10,341 nt of DNA from Prevotellaceae bacterium (GCA_031288885.1 JAITQP010000214.1:1-10341), one strand, 5' to 3'. Shown: positions 1 through 6,525, numbered from the stretch's first letter. Program-made: numbers and translations. The notes: a model not told the origin generated them from the sequence alone.

Positions 1-43
1 GCAGTAAGTTCAGGGACAATATTGTTGCAATAAAGCCATTCCC

Positions 44-68
44 AATTCGTAATTCCTAATTCGTAATT
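44..68. repeat. Two 11-bp direct repeats at the 3' end of sufS
   Basis: The 11-mer aattcgtaatt occurs at 44-54 and again at 58-68, separated by three bases. The second copy lies inside the last sense codons of sufS and the first lies just beyond its stop. Short AT-rich reiterations of this kind are common in Bacteroidota intergenic DNA. No hairpin followed by a T-run is visible here, so it is not called a terminator. Positions 1-43 hold nothing recognisable. Confidence 0.6.
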
Positions 69-1267
69 AACTTCTTCGCCTTTTCCAGCCCTTCTGCCAG
101 CGCGTCCACCTCGTGGAGGGTGTTGTAGAAGGCAAAGGAGGCGCGCGCCATGCCCGTTACGCCGTAGCGCTGCATTACCGGCTCGGCGCAGAGCGTGCCG
201 CTGCGCACGGCAACGCCCAGCTTGTCGAGGATTTGCGCAACGTCGAGGTGGTGAATACCGCTGAGGGAAAACGAAACGATGCTCCCCTTTTGCGGCGCGC
301 TGCCGTAGATGGTGAGCCCGTTTATGCGCTGCAGGCGCTCGGTGGCGTAGCGCAGCAGCTGTTGCTCGTGCGCCTGTAGCGCGGCGGCGTCGAGCGTTTC
401 GAGAAATGCTATGGCGGCGCCCAGCCCAATGGCGCCAACGTAGTTGGCTGTGCCCGCCTCGAACTTGTACGGCAAGTCGGCGTAGGTGGTTTTGGCAAAC
501 GTCACCGTTTTTATCATGTCGCCGCCGCCTTGGTAGGGCGGCATTTCGTCCAGAAACTTTTCCTTTGCGTACAGCGCTCCTACTCCGGTGGGGGCGTAGA
601 TTTTGTGCCCCGAAAAGGCGTAGAAGTCGCAGCCCAGCTGCCGTACGTCCGTGCGCCCGTGCTGCACGCCCTGCGCGCCGTCCACCAGCACGGGGACGCC
701 CGCGGCGTGGGCTATCCGGATAATCTCCTCCAGCGGGTTCACCGTGCCCAGCACGTTGGAGACCTGCGCCACCGCAAGCAGCCTCGTTTTGTGCGACAGC
801 AGGGCAGGCAGCCTGTCCATGCGCAGCTCGCCGCTGTCGGTCAAGGGCAGCACCTTGAGCGTGGCGCCCTTTCGCTCGCACAGCAGCTGCCACGGCACAA
901 TGTTGCTGTGGTGCTCCATTTCCGTCACCACAACTTCGTCGCCCGCGCGCACGTAGCGCTCGCCAAAGGCAAACGCCACCAAGTTGACGCCCGCCGTAGT
1001 GCCCGCCGTAAAAATCACCTCGTGGGCTTTTTCCGCGTTGATGTAGGCGCGGATGCGCTCGCGCGCGGCCTCGTAGCGCGCGGTGCACTGCTCCGCCATG
1101 TAGTGAATGCCGCGGTGAATGTTGCCGTTGAGCGAGGCGTGGAGCTCGTTCACCACGTCAATCACCGCCTGAGGCTTCTGCGCGGTGGCAGCGTTGTCGA
1201 GGTACACCAGCGGCTTGCCGTTAACCGTTTGCGACAGCAGGGGAAAGTATGAGCGAATGTCCGTCAC
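56..1267 (-). CDS. sufS: Cysteine desulfurase, SufS type (class V aminotransferase fold)
   Basis: This PLP enzyme takes sulfur from L-cysteine, leaving alanine and an enzyme persulfide that feeds Fe-S cluster assembly in the cytoplasm. Length is 403 residues, normal for SufS. Visible landmarks are YLDNAAT (22-28), the EMEHHSN histidine pair at 119-120, VDGAQ (Asp196) for the PLP ring nitrogen, SGHK with the PLP-binding Lys222, and SGTLCAEP with the catalytic Cys360, followed by the conserved arginine in MARAS (375). The short active-site loop marks a group II desulfurase rather than IscS/NifS. The start is a GTG at 1267: an in-frame stop lies at 1283-1285, the only other candidate upstream of the conserved N-terminus is none, and the protein then begins in register with other SufS proteins. 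The stop is TAG. It lies 46 bases after sdhB on the same strand and is probably co-transcribed. No sufB, sufC or sufD is seen upstream; anything downstream is outside the window. Confidence 0.95.
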   Translation of the reverse strand: MTDIRSYFPLLSQTVNGKPLVYLDNAATAQKPQAVIDVVNELHASLNGNIHRGIHYMAEQCTARYEAARERIRAYINAEKAHEVIFTAGTTAGVNLVAFAFGERYVRAGDEVVVTEMEHHSNIVPWQLLCERKGATLKVLPLTDSGELRMDRLPALLSHKTRLLAVAQVSNVLGTVNPLEEIIRIAHAAGVPVLVDGAQGVQHGRTDVRQLGCDFYAFSGHKIYAPTGVGALYAKEKFLDEMPPYQGGGDMIKTVTFAKTTYADLPYKFEAGTANYVGAIGLGAAIAFLETLDAAALQAHEQQLLRYATERLQRINGLTIYGSAPQKGSIVSFSLSGIHHLDVAQILDKLGVAVRSGTLCAEPVMQRYGVTGMARASFAFYNTLHEVDALAEGLEKAKKLITN

Positions 1268-1313
1268 GTTTACAAAAAAGGGTTACGTTTTTTTGGGCAG
1301 CTGCGAGGTTGCT

Positions 1314-2087
1314 TTAGTCTTGCAGCTTTGCGCACAGGAGCTCGCGGTTGAGGCGGGCAATGTGGGCAATGGAAATGCTCTTGGGGCACTCGGCTTCGCA
1401 GGCCTGCGTGTTGGTGCATGACCCGAACCCCAGCTCGTCCATTTTGGCCACCATAGCCTTTGCGCGCCGCGCGGCCTCCACTTTGCCCTGCGGCAGGAGC
1501 GCCAGCGAGCTCACGCGCGCGGCCACGAACAGCATTGCCGAGCCGTTTTTGCAGGTTGCCACGCACGCCCCGCAGCCTACGCAGGCGGCGGCGTCCATGC
1601 TTTCGTCGGCGTGGGACTTGGGGATGGGGATGGCGTTGCCGTCGGGCACGCCGCCGGTGTTGACGGAGATGAAGCCGCCGGCTTGCAGGATTTTGTCGAA
1701 CGCGCCGCGGTCAACCACCAAGTCCTTCACCACGGGAAATCCCCTACTGCGCCACGGCTCAATGGTAATAACGTCGCCGTCCTTGAACTTGCGCATGTGC
1801 AGCTGGCAGGTGGTCACGTCGTCGTCCGGCCCGTGCGCGCGGCCGTTGATGTAGAGCGAGCACATGCCGCAAATTCCCTCGCGGCAGTCGTGGTCAAAGG
1901 CCACGGGGCCACGGCAGCCCTTGCTGTGCGCCACCGCCTCCTTGCCCTCCCGTATGAGCTGGTCGTTGAGGATGTCCAGCATTTCCAGAAACGAGGTATC
2001 GGGCGAGATGTTGCTCACGCGGTACGTTTCAAAGCGTCCCTTTGCCTTTGCGTTCTCCTGACGCCAAATTTTTAGTGTAAGATTCAT
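1314..2087 (-). CDS. sdhB: Succinate dehydrogenase / fumarate reductase iron-sulfur subunit
   Basis: This subunit carries electrons between the flavoprotein (SdhA/FrdA) and the membrane cytochrome b subunit at the inner face of the cytoplasmic membrane. The 257 residues show all cluster ligands. The [2Fe-2S] cluster is CREGICGMC (Cys68, 73, 76) plus Cys94. The second set is [11 protein letters not shown] (Cys169, 172, 175, 179). The third set is Cys224, Cys230 and Cys234 in the segment ending ECP. The overall form is that of the Bacteroidota/epsilon-type (SdhCAB with one diheme cytochrome b) enzyme. The reading frame stays open to 2165, but I choose the ATG at 2085-2087. The protein from there ([10 protein letters not shown]) matches the family N-terminus, the extra 26 residues are not family-like, and a promoter sits at 2163-2194. 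No sdhA or sdhC is adjacent: a glycosyltransferase is upstream and sufS downstream, which is unusual for this normally clustered gene. Confidence 0.95.
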   Translation of the reverse strand: MNLTLKIWRQENAKAKGRFETYRVSNISPDTSFLEMLDILNDQLIREGKEAVAHSKGCRGPVAFDHDCREGICGMCSLYINGRAHGPDDDVTTCQLHMRKFKDGDVITIEPWRSRGFPVVKDLVVDRGAFDKILQAGGFISVNTGGVPDGNAIPIPKSHADESMDAAACVGCGACVATCKNGSAMLFVAARVSSLALLPQGKVEAARRAKAMVAKMDELGFGSCTNTQACEAECPKSISIAHIARLNRELLCAKLQD

Positions 2088-2162
2088 AGCGATTTTTTTA
2101 GTTGGGTTACTGTGATTTGTTGAGTACATTTTCTCTGCTATTTTGCCATTCCGTATAGCCTG

Positions 2163-2194
2163 CAAAATTAGATGAAAATAATGAGATTTCCAAT
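2163..2194 (-). promoter_or_regulatory. Bacteroidota-type promoter for sdhB-sufS
   Basis: Read on the minus strand, TAATTTTG (2170 to 2163) matches the Bacteroidota -7 element TAnnTTTG exactly. Twenty bases upstream is ATTG (2194-2191), a three-of-four match to the -33 TTTG. The predicted transcript starts near 2155, giving a leader of about 65-70 bases before the sdhB ATG at 2087. This placement rules out the longer sdhB start at 2165. It is a motif match only. Confidence 0.5.
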
Positions 2195-2220
2195 TGTTAC
2201 ACCACCGTCAGGCGGACAAT
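2193..2220 (-). other. Bulged inverted repeat between glycosyltransferase and sdhB
   Basis: ATTGT (2193-2197) pairs with ACAAT (2216-2220), and CCACC (2202-2206) with GGCGG (2211-2215), around a GTCA loop with a four-base bulge on one side. On the minus strand the one imperfect pair becomes a G-U wobble, so the fold is better in RNA read leftward. It follows the glycosyltransferase stop and touches the -33 element of the sdhB promoter. There is no T-run after it, so it is not a standard terminator; it could be a weak transcript end or a binding site. Confidence 0.3.
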
Positions 2221-2276
2221 ATTTTGAAAATCTTTTGTTCAAAAAGATGCTGCTGCAAAGGAGAGATTTTTTAACC

Positions 2277-3146
2277 TTAAATAACATGATAATTCTTATA
2301 CTCAAACCACCGCCTGCCCGTTAGCCGCTCCAGCCGGTGCAGGCAGCGGTCTTTGAACGAAAACCTTTTCTTGGTCACATCAAACGTAAACGTCCAGCTC
2401 ATCCGCGCAATCCGCTCCTGCATTACCCGCGGATGGGCGCCCTCAAACAGCTTTAGCGCATCAATCTTTGAGTAGTCAAACTCCTCAACGTCCGCCACGT
2501 GCTGCGCTATCCACGCGTCGTCGTGCCACATTCTGTGAAACTTCGCCGCCTTTGCCTGCTGAAACTTTGGCGGCTTTACCCAGCCGTAGTGGTAAATAAA
2601 CGCATCAACTTTTTTCACGCGCAGCTTTCGCCCGTCGATACGAAATCCCTGCGCGTCGCGGTAGGAGTAAATGGGCTTGCGGGCGCGCACCACCCGTATT
2701 TCGTGCTGGTACCAGCTGCGCGAATTTCCCAAGTAGTCGTAAGACCCGTAAAAATGGAGGTACTTAAGCAGCAGGCCCTCCACCCTTTGGTCGTCCTTAT
2801 ACCGCTCCATGGCCTGCCTGACCGCGGGGATATCCTTCTCGTGCAGCACCTCATCGCCCTGAATGTAAAACGCCCAGTCGGCGTCGGGCGCTACGGCGGC
2901 AAAGGCCTTATCGGTTTCCTGCGCCAGCACGTGGCCGCCCTCGCGCAGCGTATCATCCCACACGGAATCTACAATTTTAATTTTTTCCGAGGGGATAGCC
3001 TCTACCATTTTCCGCGTGTCGTCATCGGAGCTGCCCACGCACACAACCACCTCATCGCACAGCGGGAGGATGGAGCTAATGGCCTCAACAATGGGGTAGT
3101 CAAACTTTTGCGCGTTCCGGATAAATGTAAAACCGCTTACTTTCAT
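2277..3146 (-). CDS. Glycosyltransferase family 2 (GT-A fold)
   Basis: This is a cytoplasmic sugar transferase expected to use a nucleotide-sugar donor for surface glycan, LPS or capsule synthesis; donor and acceptor cannot be read from the sequence. The 289-residue protein opens with the GT2 hallmark FIRNAQKFDYP (about 8-18), where Arg10-Asn11 starts the nucleotide-binding fold. It continues with DEVVVCVGSSDDDT (31-44), and IQGDE (95-99) stands in the place of the metal-binding DxD motif. A conserved-looking FIYHYGWV segment is at 183-190. No membrane helix is visible, in contrast to integral GT2 synthases. The ATG at 3144-3146 gives a start directly at the family N-terminus (MKVSGFTFIRN). 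No consensus promoter was found between 3147 and 3247, and an intrinsic terminator reading in the same direction lies just upstream, so the gene should have its own unseen start signal. It stands alone, not in a visible glycan cluster. Confidence 0.85.
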   Translation of the reverse strand: MKVSGFTFIRNAQKFDYPIVEAISSILPLCDEVVVCVGSSDDDTRKMVEAIPSEKIKIVDSVWDDTLREGGHVLAQETDKAFAAVAPDADWAFYIQGDEVLHEKDIPAVRQAMERYKDDQRVEGLLLKYLHFYGSYDYLGNSRSWYQHEIRVVRARKPIYSYRDAQGFRIDGRKLRVKKVDAFIYHYGWVKPPKFQQAKAAKFHRMWHDDAWIAQHVADVEEFDYSKIDALKLFEGAHPRVMQERIARMSWTFTFDVTKKRFSFKDRCLHRLERLTGRRWFEYKNYHVI

Positions 3147-3247
3147 AGCTGATAAATTTTTTGCATTTAAATATTTTTTTTCGCCCTCCCAGCTTTTGGG
3201 AAAGCCCTACAGCGCTACTGCTGCCCCGCCCCGAGCGGCAGCGCCAC

Positions 3248-3283
3248 AAAAAAAACCGCCACATGCGTTTTGCATGTAGCGGT
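3248..3283 (-). terminator. Intrinsic (rho-independent) terminator reading leftward
   Basis: ACCGCCACATGC (3255-3266) and GCATGTAGCGGT (3272-3283) form a 12-bp stem around a five-base loop. On the plus strand one pair is a C-A mismatch, but on the minus strand it is a G-U wobble, so the stem is complete only in leftward RNA. The stem is followed in that direction by eight consecutive U (A8 at 3248-3255, one of them shared with the stem). No annotated gene ends into it from the right, because the next genes there face the other way. This is why a leftward transcript from about 3609 is proposed. Confidence 0.8.
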
Positions 3284-3315
3284 CATGTTTGAATTCTGAT
3301 ATTTTTTTACTATAA

Positions 3316-3327
3316 TACGCGCGCGTA
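3316..3327. repeat. 12-bp palindrome of alternating purine and pyrimidine
   Basis: TACGCGCGCGTA is a perfect palindrome and a strictly alternating pyrimidine-purine run in an otherwise AT-rich stretch. Such CG alternation is the DNA type most prone to adopt the left-handed Z form under negative supercoiling. A separate six-bp inverted repeat, GTACTT (3325-3330) and AAGTAC (3346-3351), overlaps its right end. Confidence 0.7.
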
Positions 3328-3373
3328 CTTTTACTATTATATGGGAAGTACCCGCAATACGTAACTCGTTGAG

Positions 3374-3462
<89 letters not shown>

Positions 3463-3615
3463 TAAAAAATTAAAGATGAAGAATTGCGCAAGGTGCGTGC
3501 ATATGGACAAAGGCGGAGCCGCGTCCATCGTTCCGCGCGCCTCCGTTATCTTAAAATTTGCACCTGTTTTTATGCTGTTGCACGTCATTTGGAATGATTT
3601 TGCAATAAATTAATG

Positions 3616-3647
3616 CAAAAGTATAAAAAAGTTTTCCGATATGCAAA
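3616..3647 (-). promoter_or_regulatory. Bacteroidota-type promoter facing left, divergent from the toxin-antitoxin promoter
   Basis: On the minus strand TTTG (3647-3644), a 20-base spacer, and TACTTTTG (3623-3616) match both parts of the consensus TTTG-N19..21-TAnnTTTG without error. Transcription would begin near 3606-3611 and run left through the CA tract to the terminator at 3248-3283. A 12-bp palindrome (3662-3673) lies immediately upstream. No protein gene is evident downstream, which makes this promoter unexplained by the annotated genes. Confidence 0.55.
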
Positions 3648-3661
3648 CTTCCTTAATGGGG

Positions 3662-3673
3662 CGTAAGCTTACG
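3662..3673. promoter_or_regulatory. 12-bp perfect palindrome between divergent promoters
   Basis: CGTAAGCTTACG is an exact palindrome lying between the -33 element of the leftward promoter (3644-3647) and that of the rightward one (3713-3716). Its place suits a dimeric regulator acting on one or both promoters, but no regulator is identified. Confidence 0.4.
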
Positions 3674-3680
3674 GATTACA

Positions 3681-3725
3681 AATTTGGCATTGCCAATGAG
3701 CAAAATCGCTATTTTGCCAATTTGG
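3681..3725. promoter_or_regulatory. Cluster of short inverted and direct repeats over the -33 region
   Basis: Three signals interlock here. TTGGCA-T-TGCCAA (3684-3696) is a palindrome with a one-base centre. GCAAAAT-CGCT-ATTTTGC (3700-3717) is a seven-bp inverted repeat that covers the -33 TTTG of the rightward promoter. TTGCCAAT occurs twice in the same orientation (3690-3697 and 3714-3721), and AATTTGG also twice (3681-3687 and 3719-3725). AbiEi-type antitoxins are known to bind inverted repeats in their own promoters, so this may be a second operator besides 3739-3785. Confidence 0.4.
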
Positions 3726-3743
3726 AAAAAAACCGTATTTTTG
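3713..3743 (+). promoter_or_regulatory. Bacteroidota-type promoter of the AbiE-like operon
   Basis: TTTG (3713-3716), a spacer of 19 bases, and TATTTTTG (3736-3743) match the consensus TTTG-N19-TAnnTTTG exactly. Transcription would begin near 3748-3751, giving an untranslated leader of about 48 bases before the antitoxin ATG at 3798. The -7 element overlaps the left arm of the inverted repeat at 3739-3785 and the -33 element overlaps the inverted repeat at 3700-3717, so both core elements are embedded in likely operator DNA. Confidence 0.65.
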
Positions 3744-3785
3744 TGAGCTGAAAATATGAACTATTCCGATGTTTAGCTCACAAAA
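3739..3785. promoter_or_regulatory. 11-bp inverted repeat, probable autoregulatory operator
   Basis: TTTTGTGAGCT (3739-3749) and AGCTCACAAAA (3775-3785) are exact reverse complements, separated by 25 bases; the arm centres are 36 bp apart. The left arm overlaps the -7 element and predicted transcription start, and the right arm lies 12 bases before the antitoxin ATG. Because most of the left arm precedes the transcription start, an RNA hairpin is unlikely and a DNA-binding site is the better reading. The encoded antitoxin has an N-terminal winged helix suited to bind it. Confidence 0.6.
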
Positions 3786-3797
3786 TATGCCCCCCAA

Positions 3798-4370
3798 ATG
3801 GATTTGATATATACGCTGTATAGCGATGCGCGCACGGTGTTTCGGCTAAAAGATGTGGCGATGCTGACCGGCGAAACCAGCTTTACGTCGCTCAACCAAA
3901 AGCTGAACTACTACGTGCGCACCGGACGGCTTGCCAACCCGCGCAAAGGGCTGTACTGCAAGCCCGGCTATAATCGGGAGGAGCTGGCGTGCCGTATTTT
4001 TGCGCCCGCCTACGTTTCGCTGGAGTACGTTTTGCAGCGGGCAGGCGTTATTTTTCAGCATGACAGCCGGTTGACGGTGGTTTCCTACCTGAGCCGCGAG
4101 GTGGAAGTTGACGGCCAAACGTTTTTGTTCCGAAAAATCAAAAACGAGCTGCTGGTTTCGCTGCCCGGGCTTGAGCAGCAGGGAAATTCGGTGACGATTG
4201 CCGCTCCGGAGCGCGCCTTTTTGGATATGCTCTACCTGAACGGCGCAATGTATTTCGATAACCTCAACCCCCTGAGGAGGGATTTGATAGCGCAAATTTT
4301 ACCGGCTTACGGCTCGCAGGCGCTAACCAAGCGCGTTAAAAAAATTTTGGAAGACAATGGACTTGAATAA
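3798..4370 (+). CDS. AbiEi-family antitoxin / transcriptional repressor (type IV TA)
   Basis: This protein is expected to neutralise the downstream nucleotidyltransferase toxin and repress the shared promoter. Of its 190 residues, about 12-56 form a winged helix-turn-helix: FRLKDVAMLTG, then a recognition region near SLNQKLNYYVRTGRL (31-45), then the wing around NPRKGLYCKP (47-56). This is the layout of AbiEi_4-type antitoxins. The rest carries family signatures: AYVSLEYVLQRAGVI (71-85) and IAAPERAFLDMLYL (134-147). The ATG at 3798 is followed in frame by the winged helix; an ATG at 3787 is out of frame. Its end overlaps the start of the toxin by 14 bases, so translation is probably coupled. 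Family function is known from AbiE phage-exclusion systems; the pairing here rests on sequence and position. Base composition is lower in GC than sufS or the AsmA gene, which suggests acquisition. Confidence 0.88.
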   Translation: MDLIYTLYSDARTVFRLKDVAMLTGETSFTSLNQKLNYYVRTGRLANPRKGLYCKPGYNREELACRIFAPAYVSLEYVLQRAGVIFQHDSRLTVVSYLSREVEVDGQTFLFRKIKNELLVSLPGLEQQGNSVTIAAPERAFLDMLYLNGAMYFDNLNPLRRDLIAQILPAYGSQALTKRVKKILEDNGLE

Positions 4371-5058
4371 GCACAAATTTTTCATGCTGCAAATCCTGCG
4401 GGATATTTACTCCGATTTGGAGCTGGCCAGCTCATTGGGGTTTAAAGGCGGAACGGCGTTGATGTTTTTCTACGGCTTGCCGCGCTTTTCGGTTGACTTG
4501 GATTTTAACTTGCTCAAACCCGAAATGGAAAGCAAAGCGTACCAAAAGGTAAAAAACATCCTACTCAAGTACGGCGCGATAGCCGATGAGGCGCAAAAAT
4601 TTTTCGGGCCTATTTTGGTGTTGAGCTACGGAAAAGGCGAGCGAAATTTAAAGGTGGAAATTTCCAACCGGCAGTACGATAATCGTTACGAAGTAAAAAC
4701 GTTTATGGGAATACCAATAAACGTGCTGGTTGCTGCCGATATGTTTGCCCACAAGCTTTGCGCCCTTTTGGATAGAAGCGAGCTGGCTAACCGCGATATT
4801 TTTGACTGCTGGTTTTTTATGGAAAAGCGTACGCCTGTCAACAAGGGGTTGGTGGAGAGCCGAATGCAGACGCCTTTTGCGGACTACCTGCAAAGCTGCA
4901 TAGACCGGCTTGCCAGCCTACCGGACAAAAGGTTGCTGAATGGGCTTGGCGAATTGCTGCAACCGGATATGAAAACCTTTGTCCGCAACAGGCTACGCAC
5001 CGAGCTTTTGGCGTTGCTGCGGTTTTATAAGGATTTTCCGATAGCTGAGAACGGGTGA
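4357..5058 (+). CDS. AbiEii/AbiGii-family nucleotidyltransferase toxin (type IV TA)
   Basis: This is the toxin half of the module, a member of the DNA polymerase beta-like nucleotidyltransferase superfamily; characterised relatives (MenT) add nucleotides to tRNA acceptor ends. The 233-residue protein shows the family motifs in order: KGGTAL (30-35), SVDLDF (45-50) with catalytic-type Asp47 and Asp49, a third strand with NLKVEIS (97-103) offering Glu101, then HKLCALLDR (132-140, Lys133), and RDIFD (146-150, Asp147 and Asp150). All key residues are present, so it looks active. It starts inside the antitoxin gene in another frame and ends 46 bases before the convergent prenyl synthase stop. Being unusually AT-rich for the window, it is probably horizontally acquired. 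Relatives act in phage defence by abortive infection; whether this one does, and on what target, cannot be told from sequence. Confidence 0.9.
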   Translation: MDLNKHKFFMLQILRDIYSDLELASSLGFKGGTALMFFYGLPRFSVDLDFNLLKPEMESKAYQKVKNILLKYGAIADEAQKFFGPILVLSYGKGERNLKVEISNRQYDNRYEVKTFMGIPINVLVAADMFAHKLCALLDRSELANRDIFDCWFFMEKRTPVNKGLVESRMQTPFADYLQSCIDRLASLPDKRLLNGLGELLQPDMKTFVRNRLRTELLALLRFYKDFPIAENG

Positions 5059-5104
5059 GCGCTGCACGCAAATTCTGAAATTTTGTAAATCATCCAATCA
5101 TTCT

Positions 5105-6076
5105 CTACTTTTTTCGTTGTAAGAGGGCAAAGGCTAAGCTTTCGAGGTGCTCTTTCCGCTCCTGCGGCGCGCTCACCTGCGCAAGGTTTTGCAGGGCGGC
5201 GGTAAAGAGGGTGTTTTCTGTGTCCTTCAGGCGCTGCACCGCGCTGGCTTTGGCGTAAAAATGCTTTGCCTGCTCCACCTTTTCGGCGGGGGGGAGCTGG
5301 CTGCTCTGCATGAGCTGCAAAAACCGGCTGCGCTCCTGCCCCGTCAGCGCCTCCGCCGTGGCGACAAACAGAAACGTTTTTTTGCCCGCCGCAACGTCGC
5401 CGCCTGTGGCTTTGCCAAATTCGGCGGCGGTGGAGTACACGTCGAGGTAGTCGTCTTGCAGCTGAAACGCCAGCCCCAGCTTGTAGGCAAAGCCGTAGAG
5501 ATGCTGCACGTCGGCGTCGGCGGCGTTGGCGGCGATGGCGCCCATGGCGGCGGCGGCGGCCAGCAGCGCTGCCGTTTTTTTGCCCACCATGGCAAAGTAC
5601 TGCTCCTCCGTGATGGCGGGCAGCTGCTCAAAGTCCATGTCGAGCTGCTGACCTTCGCAGACCTCCGTAGCGCCCCGATTAAAGGCGTTGAGCAGCGCGC
5701 CGGAGCCGCCCGCGCTGCTCACCAGCTTGTACGCCTCAATCAGCATGGCGTCGCCGGAGAGCACGGCGGCGCTCACGCCCCACCTGCTCACCACCGTGGG
5801 ACGCCCGCGCCGCAGGCTGGCGTTGTCCATAATGTCGTCGTGAATGAGCGTGAAGCAGTGGAACAGCTCTACGCCCAGCGCCGCGCTGACGTGGCTTTTG
5901 TCGATGCGCTGCAAGAACAAGTCGGCGCACATGAGCAGCAGCGCCGGCCGTATGCGCTTTCCGCCCGAAAGGAGCGCGTAGCGCACAGGCTGGTAGAGCA
6001 TTTCCGGCGATTGCGGAAAGCTGAGGCTATCAAGCTCGCGGGTAATCCGCTCCGTGAGCTGCGGAAAAGAGTACAT
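5105..6076 (-). CDS. Polyprenyl (farnesyl/geranylgeranyl) diphosphate synthase
   Basis: This is a trans-prenyltransferase that condenses isopentenyl diphosphate with allylic diphosphates, supplying precursors for quinones, carotenoids or longer polyprenols; it is cytoplasmic. The 323 residues contain SGGKRIRP (37-44) for substrate diphosphate binding, the first aspartate-rich motif DDIMD (80-84) followed by RRGRPT (89-94), GDAML (108-112), GKKTA (165-169) and the second aspartate-rich motif DDYLD (208-212). The first motif has no two-residue insert, and an aromatic residue (Phe75) lies five positions before it. Both point to a short-chain product (C15-C20), but chain length cannot be fixed by reading alone. 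It is the second gene of an operon, 15 bases after the bactofilin gene. No clear hairpin plus T-run follows it in the 46-bp convergent gap to the toxin gene. Confidence 0.92.
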   Translation of the reverse strand: MYSFPQLTERITRELDSLSFPQSPEMLYQPVRYALLSGGKRIRPALLLMCADLFLQRIDKSHVSAALGVELFHCFTLIHDDIMDNASLRRGRPTVVSRWGVSAAVLSGDAMLIEAYKLVSSAGGSGALLNAFNRGATEVCEGQQLDMDFEQLPAITEEQYFAMVGKKTAALLAAAAAMGAIAANAADADVQHLYGFAYKLGLAFQLQDDYLDVYSTAAEFGKATGGDVAAGKKTFLFVATAEALTGQERSRFLQLMQSSQLPPAEKVEQAKHFYAKASAVQRLKDTENTLFTAALQNLAQVSAPQERKEHLESLAFALLQRKK

Positions 6077-6091
6077 GTAAAGAGGAAATGT

Positions 6092-6496
6092 TTACTTTTG
6101 GTTGACCGCTTGCGTTGGTGTAAAGTCTTTGTTTTTGCCTGCGCTACCGCTGTTGGGCATGTTGCAGTAGCCTACAAATTTAGCGCCCACCTCAATGAGA
6201 ATTTGCTCCACAGTAACGTCGCCCGTAATGTTTGCGGTTGCTTTGAGCGCAAGCGATTCGCTTGCTGTTATTTTACCGTTTACCCGACCAAGGATGTCGG
6301 CTGTTTTGCAGATAATATCGCCTTTAATGTGTCCGGTTTCGCCTACCACAAATTTTCCCTTGGTGGTAACGTTTCCCTCCAGCACGCCATCTATGCGGAT
6401 GTCGCTTGCCGCCACAATGTTACCTACAAAAGTAGTGCCCGAACAAATGCGATTGATACCGTTTGAAATAACTTCAGTGTCCAGTGATTTTCCCAT
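6092..6496 (-). CDS. Bactofilin (polymer-forming cytoskeletal protein)
   Basis: Bactofilins assemble without nucleotide into filaments on the inner face of the membrane and affect cell shape, division or local wall synthesis. The 134-residue protein has the typical plan: a short unstructured N-terminus (1-17), a right-handed beta-helix core from about 18 to 112, and a short polar tail. The core shows the repeating hydrophobic/glycine pattern, for example SDIRIDGVLEGNV (31-43), GHIKGDIICKTADILGRVNG (55-74) and ANITGDVTVEQILIEVGAKF (88-107). There is no signal peptide and no transmembrane segment. The ATG at 6494-6496 sits about 20 bases after the predicted transcription start. It is first in the operon with the prenyl diphosphate synthase and is transcribed divergently from the AsmA-like gene, with 99 bp between start codons. 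Confidence 0.92.
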   Translation of the reverse strand: MGKSLDTEVISNGINRICSGTTFVGNIVAASDIRIDGVLEGNVTTKGKFVVGETGHIKGDIICKTADILGRVNGKITASESLALKATANITGDVTVEQILIEVGAKFVGYCNMPNSGSAGKNKDFTPTQAVNQK

Positions 6497-6525
6497 TTTA
6501 TCTGATTTTTTATATTATTTTGGTA

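Noticed and set aside
2088..2165. Longer N-terminus for sdhB starting at 2165
   Set aside because: The extra residues are not family-like and the start codon overlaps the predicted -7 promoter element.
3220..3242. GCTGCC / GGCAGC inverted repeat as a second terminator
   Set aside because: Loop of 11 bases and no T-run on either side; short GC-rich chance pairing is likely.
3289..3316. TTGAAT-N16-TATAAT, a sigma70-like promoter on the plus strand
   Set aside because: Bacteroidota promoters use TTTG / TAnnTTTG; AT-rich DNA gives such matches by chance, and it would fire into the TG tract with no gene downstream.
5059..5104. Shared terminator between convergent toxin and prenyl synthase genes
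   Set aside because: Only a weak AT stem (CAAATT ... AATTTTG) with a mismatch is present; no hairpin with a T-run.
5147..6466. Long plus-strand reading frame opposite the prenyl synthase and bactofilin genes
   Set aside because: It spans two clearly identified minus-strand genes and shows no domain; a GC-rich antisense shadow.
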